Shown here in pieces: positions 34,243-42,962 of a DNA stretch of 64,000 nt (the first letter of the stretch is position 1; every line of letters starts with the position of its first letter). The position numbers and the translations under genes were made by a program. The notes under the pieces were generated by a model. It saw nothing but the letters and a program-made list of their open reading frames with translations, did no database searches and was not told the DNA's origin. The stretch covers positions 1 to 64,000 of the forward strand of contig CAJJAZ010000007.1 in NCBI GenBank assembly GCA_905182295.1, given 5' to 3'. This DNA is from an uncultured Flavobacteriaceae bacterium (GTDB taxonomy: Bacteria; Bacteroidota; Bacteroidia; Flavobacteriales; Flavobacteriaceae).

Positions 34243-35706
34243 ATGAGTGAGCACACCCTTATTTCAGCCTTAGCGCCTAGTTTGTTGTGGCAGTCTTTTG
34301 TTGCCTTAAATGAGGTGCCTAGACCCTCTAAGAAGGAGGAAAAAGTCATTGCCTTTATGTTGGATTTTGCCAAATCTTTGGGTTTGGAAGTGGATCAGGA
34401 TGCAGTGGGTAATATTCGGATCCTAAAACCTGCAACAGCTGGCATGGAATCTTTGCCAGTAGTGACTTTGCAATCCCATTTAGACATGGTGCACCAGAAG
34501 AATAAGGAGACCGTTTTTGACTTCAATACCCAAGGGATTCAAATGGTTTTGGAAGGGGATTGGGTCAAAGCAAAAGGAACCACACTGGGTGCAGACAATG
34601 GGATTGGTGTAGCCGCTATCATGGCCTTGTTTCAATCTACAGATATTCCGCATGGGCCTTTGGAGGCACTTTTTACGGTAGATGAAGAGACTGGAATGAC
34701 TGGTGCCAAAGGATTGGCTAAAAATTGGCTTAGTGGAAAGCACCTTTTGAATTTAGATACAGAAGACGACGACGAAATTTCCATTGGTTGCGCTGGAGGT
34801 ATAGACATTACCGTGAGTGCTTCTTTTGATGCAGTTGCTCTAGGGGAGGATTTTATTCCGTTAACACTAAAAATTACCGGTTTACAAGGGGGTCATAGCG
34901 GAATGGATATTCATAAGGGTTTTGGAAATGCCAACCTTATTGCCAATGACTTGTTGGGTTCGTTTACTGAGAAATTTAATGTGCAATTACATTCTATTCA
35001 GGGAGGCAGTTTAAGAAATGCGATCCCTCGTGAGAGTACTATTTCTTTTGTAGTGCCCAGAAGTCAAAGGGCTTCTTTAGAAGCTTTTGCGGCTGTACAA
35101 ATTCAAGAGACCATTAAGGCTTTTGCTGGGGTGGAGAAAAATTTAAACATCCTATTGACAGCTTTTGGTACCACAGAAAATATGGGCTTGTCTGTCTCAG
35201 ACACACAGTCGCTTTGCAAGCAAATTAAGGACATTCATAATGGGGTGAACCAATGGAGTGCTACGGTCCCAGATTTGGTAGAGACCTCTAATAATGTGGC
35301 GCGTATAACCCTTTCAAATGGGGTGTTAGAGATCGCTTGTTTGTGTAGGTCTGCCGTAGAAGTCGCTAAGATGGATTTGGCACAGCAAATCAAAGCTGGT
35401 TTTGACCCTGCCGTATACGCCGTGACTTTTTCTGGAGATTATCCTGGATGGGCACCCAATACAAGCAGTCAGTTACTCAAAACAGCCTCTGGTTTATATG
35501 AATCTATGTTTCAAGAAACCCCTAGGGTAGTGGCTTGTCATGCTGGGTTGGAGTGTGGTCTTTTGGGGGCTCATTATCCTGCTATGGATATGGTGAGTTT
35601 TGGACCTAATATTAGGGGAGCACATTCTCCTGATGAAAAGGTCTCTGTAGTCTCTGTACAGAAATTTTGGAAGTACTTATTACAGTTGCTTAAGTCTGTA
35701 TCATAA
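34243..35706 (+). CDS. pepD: aminoacyl-histidine dipeptidase (M20 family)
   Basis: 487 residues from the ATG at 34243; an in-frame TTG at 34216 is a weaker start. Metal and catalytic motifs of the M20C dipeptidases are visible: LQSHLDMVHQKN (H79), GADNGIG (D118), and TVDEETGMTGA (E148/E149). The late VACHAGLECGLLGA motif is also there. It splits Xaa-His and other dipeptides in the cytoplasm; no signal peptide is present. The gene ends at a hairpin shared with the convergent PPIase gene. Confidence 0.93.
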   Translation: MSEHTLISALAPSLLWQSFVALNEVPRPSKKEEKVIAFMLDFAKSLGLEVDQDAVGNIRILKPATAGMESLPVVTLQSHLDMVHQKNKETVFDFNTQGIQMVLEGDWVKAKGTTLGADNGIGVAAIMALFQSTDIPHGPLEALFTVDEETGMTGAKGLAKNWLSGKHLLNLDTEDDDEISIGCAGGIDITVSASFDAVALGEDFIPLTLKITGLQGGHSGMDIHKGFGNANLIANDLLGSFTEKFNVQLHSIQGGSLRNAIPRESTISFVVPRSQRASLEAFAAVQIQETIKAFAGVEKNLNILLTAFGTTENMGLSVSDTQSLCKQIKDIHNGVNQWSATVPDLVETSNNVARITLSNGVLEIACLCRSAVEVAKMDLAQQIKAGFDPAVYAVTFSGDYPGWAPNTSSQLLKTASGLYESMFQETPRVVACHAGLECGLLGAHYPAMDMVSFGPNIRGAHSPDEKVSVVSVQKFWKYLLQLLKSVS

Positions 35707-35722
35707 AGGAAATATACCGCAT

Positions 35723-35750
35723 AAAAAAGGGGGCTTTAGCTCCCTTTTTT
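35723..35750. terminator. bidirectional terminator between pepD and the PPIase gene
   Basis: AAAAAAGGGGGC-TTTA-GCTCCCTTTTTT: a 12-bp stem with one G-T pair, A's on one side and T's on the other, so it serves both converging genes. Confidence 0.88.
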
Positions 35751-35767
35751 CTTATTGTGCATGTAAA

Positions 35768-36865
35768 TTACTCTACAATTTCTAGCTCAAAGAACAAGTT
35801 AGAATTTGGCGGAACAACGCTCCCTCTTCCTGCACTTCCATAGCCTAGATGTGAGGGTATAAATACCACGATTTTGTCACCAAAATTCATACTTAATAAG
35901 CCTTCTCTAAACCCAGGGATCAGTTGTGCGTCTTCCTTGAAGTCCATTGGGAATGGCCCATACATTCCTGCTGCCTTTCTGTTTGGATCATAACTATTGG
36001 TCTCTTTGGCAATAGATTCAATATTGGTGTCTACTATAGCGCCATTTTCTAAAAATCCAGCGTAATACACATTTACTTTCTCTCCCATATTTGGCCTAAT
36101 ACCATTGCCTTCTTTTATTTTATAAATCCCTAAACCAGAGGCAGTGATAGTAGCCTTAGATTTTTGTTCTGCTATTTTTTCTAAAAAAGCGGCTCTTTTC
36201 TCTAGGTTTTCTTTTTCTGCATGGGTGCTTTCGTCAAAGTAAGCCTCCATTACTTTGTTTGCATTGAATTTTCTCGCATCGGATCCATTCCTGATAATAG
36301 TCACGGCCTCCATTACAATAGGTGTATTTGGTTTGGTGTTAGTCACAGCGACATTAGCAATAGAGTCTACCACTTCCAATCCTTCAATCACTTCTCCAAA
36401 AACGGTATGATCACCGTCTAACCAAGGGGTGTCTTTATGGGTGATGAAAAATTGGCTTCCATTCGTTCCAGGACCACCATTGGCCATGGAAAGAACGCCC
36501 ATTTTTGAATGCGAGAGCGTCTCATCAAATTCATCTTTGAATTTATAGCCAGGATTTCCAGTACCGTTACCTAAATAGTCCCCACCTTGAATCATGAAAT
36601 CTTTCATGACCCTATGAAAAGTTAAACCGTCGTAAAATTTCTTTCCTTTAAATTGATCGTCTACAAATGGACTAGTTCCTTCTGCGAGCGACACAAAGTT
36701 TGCCACAGTAACAGGCGTTTTTTCTGCCTCTAGTTTTAAGACAATATCTCCCTGAGCCGTTTTTATATTAGCATATATACCGTCTGCAAGATCAGGTCTT
36801 TGGCTGGATTTACAGCTGGCTAAAAGCAAGGCGAAAAGAACGAATATGGATGTAATTTTTTTCAT
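35768..36865 (-). CDS. lipoprotein with cyclophilin and FKBP peptidyl-prolyl isomerase domains
   Basis: 365 residues. The lipoprotein signal ends LLLASC (Cys18). A cyclophilin domain follows (about 28-195) with FHRVMKDFMIQGGD, NGSQFFIT and LDGDHTVFG, all active-site motifs. After a charged helical linker (about 195-240) comes an FKBP domain (about 245-365) with LIPGFREGL, FIPSHLGYG and VVPPNSNLFFELEIVE. Two unrelated PPIase folds in one lipoprotein is an unusual fusion. It should help fold exported proteins in the periplasm. The DHH gene lies 11 bases upstream. Confidence 0.92.
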   Translation of the reverse strand: MKKITSIFVLFALLLASCKSSQRPDLADGIYANIKTAQGDIVLKLEAEKTPVTVANFVSLAEGTSPFVDDQFKGKKFYDGLTFHRVMKDFMIQGGDYLGNGTGNPGYKFKDEFDETLSHSKMGVLSMANGGPGTNGSQFFITHKDTPWLDGDHTVFGEVIEGLEVVDSIANVAVTNTKPNTPIVMEAVTIIRNGSDARKFNANKVMEAYFDESTHAEKENLEKRAAFLEKIAEQKSKATITASGLGIYKIKEGNGIRPNMGEKVNVYYAGFLENGAIVDTNIESIAKETNSYDPNRKAAGMYGPFPMDFKEDAQLIPGFREGLLSMNFGDKIVVFIPSHLGYGSAGRGSVVPPNSNLFFELEIVE

Positions 36866-36876
36866 TGTTGTCTGAT

Positions 36877-37896
36877 TTATTTGTCTAATTGGTTTTTGTA
36901 ATTGGGTAGTATTGATTTAAAATAAGCAATGGTATTTTCAAGGCTGTCTTCACCCCGTCCTCCAGCGGCATTATCATGACCTCCACCGTTAAAATGGGCC
37001 CTGGAAAATTCATTTACAGAGAAACTTCCTTGGGATCTAAAAGATATTTTTACCATTTTTTCGGCAGCATTTTCTATAAAAATCACAGCAAATTCTACGC
37101 CGTCTATACTAAGACCGTAATTTACCAGTCCTTCTGTATCTCCTTTTTTGTAGTTGTATTGGTCTAATTCTGCCTGACTCAAATGGATTATTGCCGTGTG
37201 AAACTCCGGAATTATTTCCATGTTTTTGAGTGCACAGCCCAATAGATGAAGCCTACTTGGGCTATTGGTGTCATATATGGCACGGTGAATTTCTGCATTT
37301 TGAGCGCCTTTTTCAATTAGAGCAGCGGCTACTTGGTGTGTGGTGGCAGTAGTAGAAGCAAATTTAAAGGATCCCGTATCTGTTAGAATCCCTGTATAGA
37401 GGCAGTTGGCTATATCTGGATTTATTTTGTCTAAGTCTTTCATGGACTCCATGAAGTGATACACCATCTGACAAGTAGCACAAATACTCGTGTCTGAATA
37501 GGTGTATTGGGCGTAGCTATCTGGCTGCTGATGGTGGTCAATCATGACAAAAGTAGTCTTAAGACGTTCCAGATTTATTTGCATATCATGCCCCACTCTC
37601 GAGAGGTGGTTAAAGTCTAAGGTAAAAACAAATGAAGCTTCTTTGAGTGTTTTTATTGCGTGTTCTCTATCACTCTCAAAATTAACAATCGTTTCAAAAC
37701 CAGGCATCCAATGTAAAAAGGATGGGGCTTCATTCGGAGAAATTACGACCGCCTCATGCCCCATTTTTTTTAAGTAATGGTTTAAGGCTAGCGTAGATCC
37801 TATAGCGTCTCCATCAGGATTTCTGTGGGGTATTATGGCTATTTTTGTCGGTGTGGCCAATGCACTTTTTAAAGCCTTGTAATCTATTGCAATCAT
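36877..37896 (-). CDS. DHH-family phosphoesterase (NrnA-like)
   Basis: 339 residues. DHH/DHHA1 layout: IPHRNPDGDAIGSTLAL near the N-terminus, IDHHQQPDSYAQ in the middle, and the DHHA1 glycine loop GGGHDNAAGGR near the C-terminus. NrnA-like enzymes degrade nanoRNAs and dephosphorylate pAp; related ones act on c-di-AMP intermediates. It is followed by the PPIase gene after 11 bases. TATATTTA lies five bases before its ATG. Confidence 0.9.
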   Translation of the reverse strand: MIAIDYKALKSALATPTKIAIIPHRNPDGDAIGSTLALNHYLKKMGHEAVVISPNEAPSFLHWMPGFETIVNFESDREHAIKTLKEASFVFTLDFNHLSRVGHDMQINLERLKTTFVMIDHHQQPDSYAQYTYSDTSICATCQMVYHFMESMKDLDKINPDIANCLYTGILTDTGSFKFASTTATTHQVAAALIEKGAQNAEIHRAIYDTNSPSRLHLLGCALKNMEIIPEFHTAIIHLSQAELDQYNYKKGDTEGLVNYGLSIDGVEFAVIFIENAAEKMVKISFRSQGSFSVNEFSRAHFNGGGHDNAAGGRGEDSLENTIAYFKSILPNYKNQLDK

Positions 37897-37901
37897 TGGG
37901 G

Positions 37902-37909
37902 TAAATATA
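37902..37909 (-). promoter_or_regulatory. -7-like box TATATTTA for the DHH gene
   Basis: TATATTTA on the minus strand ends five bases (CCCCA) before the ATG, again giving an almost leaderless transcript if it is the promoter. Confidence 0.4.
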
Positions 37910-37969
37910 CAATTTTATCCGGGAGACTTTTAATTGAATTACTTAAATTTACCTTCAAATAAATGAACA

Positions 37970-38995
37970 ATGATCCTAAAAAATTCCTTTGTGAAACACT
38001 GTTATTTAATCGGTATATTCTTGTTTTCTACGCTAGCGATTCAAGCACAAGACTCTTCCAATTTCACTATAGCTTTTGGTTCTTGTAATAGAACAGACCT
38101 GCCCAATAACCTTTGGGACGACATTTACAACACCCAGCCAAACCTTTTTATTTGGGGGGGAGACAATGTCTATGCAGACACGGATAATATGAAGAAATTA
38201 GCTGCTTTTTATAAGACATTGAATGAACAACCAGGCTACGCAAAGATACACGCAGAGATTCCCGTGATTGGTACTTGGGACGACCATGATTACGGCATGA
38301 ATGACGGTGGTGCTTACTTTAAAGCTAAGGCGGAGAGCCAATCTGTTTTTCTTGATTTTATGGGTATTTCTAAGGACAGTCCCAGGAGAAAACAAGAGGG
38401 GATTTATTGGGCACACCATTACAAAAAAGCAGACCTGTATATAAAGGTGTTGGTTTTAGATACCAGATATTTCAGATCAGATCTCACACCAGATAGAGAG
38501 ACTTCTAAACGCAACAAACCAAACCCTTACGGTCAGGGAACTATGTTGGGAGACGCTCAGTGGGAGTGGCTGGAAAACGAACTTCAAGATGCTTCACCAG
38601 ATGTTACTTTACTAGTGAGTAGTGTGCAGTTTTTGTCCAATGAGCACGGTTTTGAATGTTGGGGAAATTTCCCCCATGAGGTAGATAAATTAGAGCAAAT
38701 GCTTGTGAATGCTGTGTCTCAAAACGTGCTAATACTCTCTGGAGATCGTCATATATCTGAGATCTCCAAGAAAGAAATTCCAGGATTGTCTTATCCATTG
38801 ATAGATTTTACTTCAAGTGGGCTTACCCATGCATATACAAAGTTTAAAGGAGAACCAAACCCTTACAGAACCTCGAAAGTGGTGGCCAAAGAGAGTTTTG
38901 GATTGTTACAGTTTTATGCTAAGGAAAGAAAATTGGTCCTGGAAATGGTCACAGATGGAGGCCTCACGGCCGATGCCTTTGAAATGCATTTTTAA
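37970..38995 (+). CDS. PhoD-like exported metallophosphatase
   Basis: 341 residues with a signal peptide (YLIGIFLFSTLAIQAQ). The PhoD-type metallophosphoesterase motifs are FGSCNR (33-38 region), LFIWGGDNVYAD, GTWDDHDYGMND and SGDRHISEIS. Such enzymes hydrolyse phosphomonoesters or diesters outside the cytoplasm. It lacks the N-terminal Ig-like domain of classical PhoD. It stands alone between the divergent DHH gene and ndk. Confidence 0.87.
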   Translation: MILKNSFVKHCYLIGIFLFSTLAIQAQDSSNFTIAFGSCNRTDLPNNLWDDIYNTQPNLFIWGGDNVYADTDNMKKLAAFYKTLNEQPGYAKIHAEIPVIGTWDDHDYGMNDGGAYFKAKAESQSVFLDFMGISKDSPRRKQEGIYWAHHYKKADLYIKVLVLDTRYFRSDLTPDRETSKRNKPNPYGQGTMLGDAQWEWLENELQDASPDVTLLVSSVQFLSNEHGFECWGNFPHEVDKLEQMLVNAVSQNVLILSGDRHISEISKKEIPGLSYPLIDFTSSGLTHAYTKFKGEPNPYRTSKVVAKESFGLLQFYAKERKLVLEMVTDGGLTADAFEMHF

Positions 38996-39010
38996 AAACA
39001 TCTCCTTGGT

Positions 39011-39043
39011 TTTGTTGTTATCATAAAAAAAGCAGTACTTTTG
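39011..39043 (+). promoter_or_regulatory. ndk promoter (TTTG, 21-bp spacer, TACTTTTG)
   Basis: TTTG at 39011-39014 and TACTTTTG at 39036-39043 match the -33 and -7 elements of the Bacteroidota promoter with a 21-base spacer. The -7 box is 15 bases before the ndk ATG. This is the best complete promoter in the window. Confidence 0.65.
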
Positions 39044-39058
39044 CAAAAAAATTTTAAG

Positions 39059-39478
39059 ATGATTCAAAACAGAACCTTTACCATGATTAAGCCAGATGCA
39101 GTAGCTAATGGACATATTGGTGGTATTTTAGAAAAAATTACGGCAGCAGGTTTCAAGATTATAGCCATGAAGTACTCACAGTTAAGCCTTCGTGACGCAC
39201 AAGCTTTTTACGCAGTACATTCAGAGAGACCATTTTTTGGCGAATTGGTTGAATTCATGTCTTCTGGTCCTATAGTTGCAGCTATTTTAGAAAAAGACAA
39301 TGCTGTAGAAGATTTTAGAGCGCTTATTGGCGCTACAAATCCAGAAGAAGCAGCGGAAGGTACTATTAGAAAAATATACGCAACTTCTATTGGAGAAAAT
39401 GCCGTTCACGGATCTGATAGTGATGAGAACGCAGCGATTGAAGGTGCTTTTCACTTTGCTGGGAAAGAGATTTTCTAA
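39059..39478 (+). CDS. ndk: nucleoside diphosphate kinase
   Basis: 139 residues from the ATG at 39059 ([15 protein letters not shown]); an in-frame TTG at 39041 lies inside the -7 box and is rejected. Motifs: [16 protein letters not shown], the Kpn-loop region [13 protein letters not shown], and the phospho-acceptor His in NAVHGSDS. It equalises nucleoside triphosphate pools. It is a single-gene unit: promoter at 39011-39043 and terminator at 39509-39540. Confidence 0.95.
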   Translation: MIQNRTFTMIKPDAVANGHIGGILEKITAAGFKIIAMKYSQLSLRDAQAFYAVHSERPFFGELVEFMSSGPIVAAILEKDNAVEDFRALIGATNPEEAAEGTIRKIYATSIGENAVHGSDSDENAAIEGAFHFAGKEIF

Positions 39479-39508
39479 GCAGAAAATAAACACAATAGCT
39501 TATTACTA

Positions 39509-39540
39509 AAAAAAAGGCGGCCCAATGGGCCGCCTTTTTT
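39509..39540. terminator. bidirectional terminator after ndk
   Basis: A GC-rich 8-bp stem GGCGGCCC/GGGCCGCC with loop AAT, flanked by A's and T's, between ndk and the convergent DUF721 gene. Confidence 0.92.
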
Positions 39541-39558
39541 GATAGGCGTATTTTTATA

Positions 39559-39852
39559 CTATCTAAGGACAATCTTTTGAATCATGTCTTTACCTAAAAG
39601 CGGGTTGAGCATGTCAATAATTTTAGACTTACCGTGACTGAGTTCTTCTCTCAATACGGCTGAGCTTAAAAAAACATATAGGGTAGTGCCTTCTAGACGA
39701 ACTTCATTGGTATAGGCGTTTACGCCGCTTCCCATGCATTGTACCCATGCATCTTTGGCATTGACTTTGTCTAAACCTTTTTCAAGTTTATTTTCTGTAA
39801 TAAAACCAGCTAAGGCTTCTTTTAAAAGTTGCGGGCTGTCTTTTCTACTCAT
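39559..39852 (-). CDS. DUF721 (DciA-family) protein
   Basis: 97 residues. The family pattern is visible: DAWVQCMGSGVNAYTNEVRLEGTTLYVFLSSAVLREELSHGKSKIIDMLN, written here only as a description of a KH-like alpha-beta core (about 28-85). DUF721 includes DciA, the ancestral loader of the replicative helicase DnaB, which replaces DnaC/DnaI in most bacteria. Its position three genes-worth downstream of recF, another replication/repair gene, supports that role, but the assignment is by family. It overlaps the lipocalin-like gene by eight bases. Confidence 0.8.
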   Translation of the reverse strand: MSRKDSPQLLKEALAGFITENKLEKGLDKVNAKDAWVQCMGSGVNAYTNEVRLEGTTLYVFLSSAVLREELSHGKSKIIDMLNPLLGKDMIQKIVLR

Positions 39853-40267
39853 CGTTTATATTGATCGGTTCATAGCGTTTGTAGTAGTAACGCACTTGCC
39901 CTTGGTCTTTAACGGCATATTCAAGGCTATCTAATTCCAATAGACTAAGGGTACTGTTTTGATCTCCTTCAAAATGCATTTCCCATACCTCATTTTTTAG
40001 AATGAATTTGAATTGGGCTGCTTTGTTAGAAGTTTGGTATCGGCCGTTGAGGCCAGGTTTCATTTTTTTTATATATCCGTTAAGCCCTTCAATACCTATG
40101 TAATCTACTGTTGTATTCACGGTATATGGCTTGGTTGTTCCATCTTGGAAAACAACTTTTGTAATTTCCCAATAACCTTCTAAACGGCTTATTTCACCTT
40201 CTTTAATGGAGGATTTACAGGCTGTAATGACCGTTAAAAGTAATAATAGATACAGGTATTTTTGCAT
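39845..40267 (-). CDS. lipocalin-like lipoprotein
   Basis: 140 residues with a lipoprotein signal (LLLLLTVITAC, then KSS). The mature part starts with LEGYWEITKV, the G-x-W start of lipocalin-like domains, and continues as a short beta barrel with WEMHFEGD. It probably sits at the outer membrane or periplasm. It lies between recF (17 bases upstream) and DUF721 (eight-base overlap). Ligand unknown. Confidence 0.75.
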   Translation of the reverse strand: MQKYLYLLLLLTVITACKSSIKEGEISRLEGYWEITKVVFQDGTTKPYTVNTTVDYIGIEGLNGYIKKMKPGLNGRYQTSNKAAQFKFILKNEVWEMHFEGDQNSTLSLLELDSLEYAVKDQGQVRYYYKRYEPININDE

Positions 40268-40284
40268 GGGTTAAAGGTAGTAAT

Positions 40285-41367
40285 TTATGCAAGAGAAATA
40301 AGGGCATAAGGGAGCTCAGTTGTTTTTAAAACTTCTTCAGTCCTGTCTGCATGGGTGTCACTGATAAAAATCTGACCATAGGCATTGTCATTTACTAGGC
40401 CCAGTAATTGCACCACCCTTTGAGCGTCTAACTTATCGAAAATGTCATCTAATAGTAAAATGGGGGTAGTATTAGACTTTTCTTTAATGAAATGAAATTG
40501 AGCTAGCTTTAAAGCGATCAGAAATGATTTCTGTTGTCCCTGACTTCCGAATTTTTTTATGGGGTGTCCCTCCAATTCAAATTGTAGGTCGTCTTTGTGA
40601 ATACCTACTGAGGTATATTGTAAAGCCCTGTCTCTAGAGAGGTTTTGCGTCAATAAATTTTCTAAAGGGCCATGGTCTAAACCACTAAAATATTCAATAG
40701 TTACCAATTCATTTCCCCCAGAAATAGCCAGGTGTTGGGATTGAAATATTGGAATAAATTGTGTCAAAAAGGCCTTTCTTTTTTCGTAAATTGGTTGGGC
40801 TAATTGGGTCAATTGGCTGTTGTATACGCTGAGTGTTTCTGGGTCAAAAGTTTGATTGGCGGCGAAGTATTTGAGCAGTGCATTTCTTTGAGAAAGCACC
40901 TTTTGATAATTTAAAAGGGTATTTAAATAACTTTTATCTGATTGAGAAATAACTCCATCAATGAATTTTCTTCTGGTTTCACTGCCTTCTGTAATGAGGT
41001 CCCTGTCTGCTGGAGATATCATTACTAGAGGCATAAATCCTATATGGTCTGCTAATTTTTCATACACTTTTCCATTTCTCTTAACGACCTTTTTAGCGCC
41101 TTTTTTCATGCTACAAATGAGCTTTTCAGATTTTTCTTCTTTTTCCAAAAGGGCGTCTATAACAAAAAAATCTTTTCCGTGTTTGATGTTTTGAGAACTG
41201 ATGGGATTAAAATAACTTTTACCAAATGACAGGTGGTAAATAGCATCTAAAACATTCGTTTTTCCAATGCCATTGGCCCCAACAATACAATTCATTTTAG
41301 GGTTAAAGGTGAAATCACGTTGGTTAAAATTCTTGTAATTGAGTAAGGAAAGCTGTTTTAAAACCAT
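40285..41367 (-). CDS. recF: DNA replication and repair protein RecF
   Basis: 360 residues. SMC-like ATPase with Walker [10 protein letters not shown] at 30-38, the family segment [14 protein letters not shown] at the start, the signature [20 protein letters not shown], and Walker [13 protein letters not shown]. The C-terminus is complete. RecF loads RecA with RecO and RecR at gaps. It is first in a leftward set with a lipocalin-like lipoprotein and DUF721. Confidence 0.94.
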   Translation of the reverse strand: MVLKQLSLLNYKNFNQRDFTFNPKMNCIVGANGIGKTNVLDAIYHLSFGKSYFNPISSQNIKHGKDFFVIDALLEKEEKSEKLICSMKKGAKKVVKRNGKVYEKLADHIGFMPLVMISPADRDLITEGSETRRKFIDGVISQSDKSYLNTLLNYQKVLSQRNALLKYFAANQTFDPETLSVYNSQLTQLAQPIYEKRKAFLTQFIPIFQSQHLAISGGNELVTIEYFSGLDHGPLENLLTQNLSRDRALQYTSVGIHKDDLQFELEGHPIKKFGSQGQQKSFLIALKLAQFHFIKEKSNTTPILLLDDIFDKLDAQRVVQLLGLVNDNAYGQIFISDTHADRTEEVLKTTELPYALISLA

Positions 41368-41461
41368 TGAAAATGCTTAGCTAAATGGGGGTTTTAGGTA
41401 ATTAAGTGCAAATTATTCAAAAATATCGAATAAATAGGCTTTTCAATTTAGATAAAAACTT

Positions 41462-41469
41462 TATTTTTG
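41462..41469 (+). promoter_or_regulatory. -7 box TATTTTTG for the TPR-ribH operon
   Basis: An exact TAnnTTTG match lies 18 bases before the TPR gene ATG at 41488. Only a weak TTTC precedes it at short spacing. Confidence 0.5.
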
Positions 41470-41487
41470 CCCCACAAAATATAGATT

Positions 41488-42255
41488 ATGGCTACTTATA
41501 ACAAGCGCGGATATAAAGGTAAGAATGTTGAAGAAACACAACAGTTACAAAATGAAAACAGTACAACAGCAGAGGTTTTCTCTGGCTTAGATGAAGGTGC
41601 GTCTAAAACTGAAGCCTGGGTTGCAGCTAATCAGGCCTATATTTTAGGAGCGATTGGTGCTGTAGCAGTAGCTGTTTTAGGTTATTTAGGTTATGTGCAA
41701 TTTGTACAGAAGCCTCAAGAAGCTACCGCAGCTAATGAATTATTTTACCCACAGCAATATTTTGATCAGGCTATAAACGCCACACAAGCAAAAGATTCTC
41801 TTTTTCAATTGGCCTTAGATGGTGCTGAAGGTAAATACGGTCTTTTAGATATTACAAAGGAATACGCTGGAACTAAAGCGGCTAATTTAGCCCACTACGC
41901 TGCAGGAATTTCTTTATTAAATCTTCAGAAATACCCAGAGGCTATTGCTGAATTGGAGCAATTCTCATCAGATGACGCTGTACTTGGTGCATTGGCAAAA
42001 GGTGCTATTGGAGACGCTTTTATGCAATTAGAGCAAACTTCAGAGGCACTTTCTTACTACCAAAGCGCTTTAGGACATAGTAACAATGAGTTCACTACAC
42101 CTAAATTTTTACACAAAGCTGCAGTAGCTGCAGTGGCACTAGGTCAAAAAGAAAAGGCAGCCTCTTATATAGCTCAAATTAAAACAGATTTCCCAAATGC
42201 TCTAGAAGCAGCAGGTGCAGACGCCTTGTTAGGACTAATGAACGGAGACAAATAA
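41488..42255 (+). CDS. membrane-anchored TPR protein (YfgM-like)
   Basis: 255 residues. A soluble N-terminus of about 50 residues precedes one membrane helix (about 51-70, YILGAIGAVAVAVLGYLGYV), then TPR-like helices in the C-terminal 170 residues (YPEAIAELEQF, TSEALSYYQSAL). That layout matches YfgM-type ancillary proteins of the inner membrane. Its stop codon overlaps the ribH start by one base. In flavobacteria this gene commonly precedes ribH, from memory. Confidence 0.82.
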   Translation: MATYNKRGYKGKNVEETQQLQNENSTTAEVFSGLDEGASKTEAWVAANQAYILGAIGAVAVAVLGYLGYVQFVQKPQEATAANELFYPQQYFDQAINATQAKDSLFQLALDGAEGKYGLLDITKEYAGTKAANLAHYAAGISLLNLQKYPEAIAELEQFSSDDAVLGALAKGAIGDAFMQLEQTSEALSYYQSALGHSNNEFTTPKFLHKAAVAAVALGQKEKAASYIAQIKTDFPNALEAAGADALLGLMNGDK

Positions 42256-42734
42256 TGGCCACCGCTCTTAGCAATTTATCCGATTATAACGCAGAAGACG
42301 TTCCCAACGCCAATGGACTTAGAATTGGTTTGGTGGTGTCACAATGGAATAAGGAAATTACCCATGCCCTTTACAAAGGAGCAGTAGAGGCCTTATCTTC
42401 CCTCGGTGTTCAGGACCAAAACATAATTACATTCAATGTACCTGGAAGTTTTGAATTGCCTTTTGGCGCTTCTAAAATGATTGATAAACACGCCCCAGAC
42501 GCTGTAATTGTCATTGGGAGTGTCATTCAAGGAGAAACAAAGCACTTTGATTTTGTTTGCCAGGCCACTGCTCAAGGGGTGATGGATTTAAATATTCAAA
42601 CCCAGGTACCGGTTATTTTCTGTGTTTTGACAGACAATACTTTACAACAGGCACAAGACAGATCTGGAGGAAAGCACGGAAATAAAGGGGTAGAGGCAGC
42701 AGTAGCAGCTATTAAAATGGCTACTTTGTCATAG
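42255..42734 (+). CDS. ribH: 6,7-dimethyl-8-ribityllumazine synthase
   Basis: 159 residues. Motifs: VVSQWNKEITHALYKGA, FNVPGSFELPFGASKM, VIGSVIQGETKHFDFVC with the catalytic His, and FCVLTDNTLQQAQDRSGGKHGNKG. It makes the lumazine precursor of riboflavin. TAA and ATG share one base with the upstream TPR gene (42255). No other rib gene is nearby. Confidence 0.95.
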   Translation: MATALSNLSDYNAEDVPNANGLRIGLVVSQWNKEITHALYKGAVEALSSLGVQDQNIITFNVPGSFELPFGASKMIDKHAPDAVIVIGSVIQGETKHFDFVCQATAQGVMDLNIQTQVPVIFCVLTDNTLQQAQDRSGGKHGNKGVEAAVAAIKMATLS

Positions 42735-42938
42735 ACCTGTAATTATTTTTGGCCCTACCAATCACCTGTTCCTCATTTTTTTTTGCTTTTTGCTAGCTTT
42801 TTAATATTGTCATGTCATTAATTCTAGTGCTTTGACTTTAAATTTAATATTTTAATCAAGGTTTTGAGTTTAGTTTAATGATTCAGGCATTGTTAACAAT
42901 TTTGCGTCTTTTTGCTTAGTCTAGGGGCTATTTTTTCT

Positions 42939-42946
42939 TATTTTTG
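42939..42946 (+). promoter_or_regulatory. -7 box TATTTTTG before the mutL operon
   Basis: TATTTTTG lies 16 bases before the ATG at 42963; TTTG at 42911-42914 may be the -33 element at a long 24-base spacing. The rest of the 228-base gap after ribH (42735-42938) shows no clear hairpin or ORF to me. Confidence 0.5.
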
Positions 42947-42962
42947 AGAGAAGCTTGCCATT

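Noticed and set aside
42735-42962. The 228-base gap after ribH as a possible riboswitch or small RNA
   Set aside because: I found no extended stems or conserved aptamer core; it is AT-rich with only a -7 box near its end.
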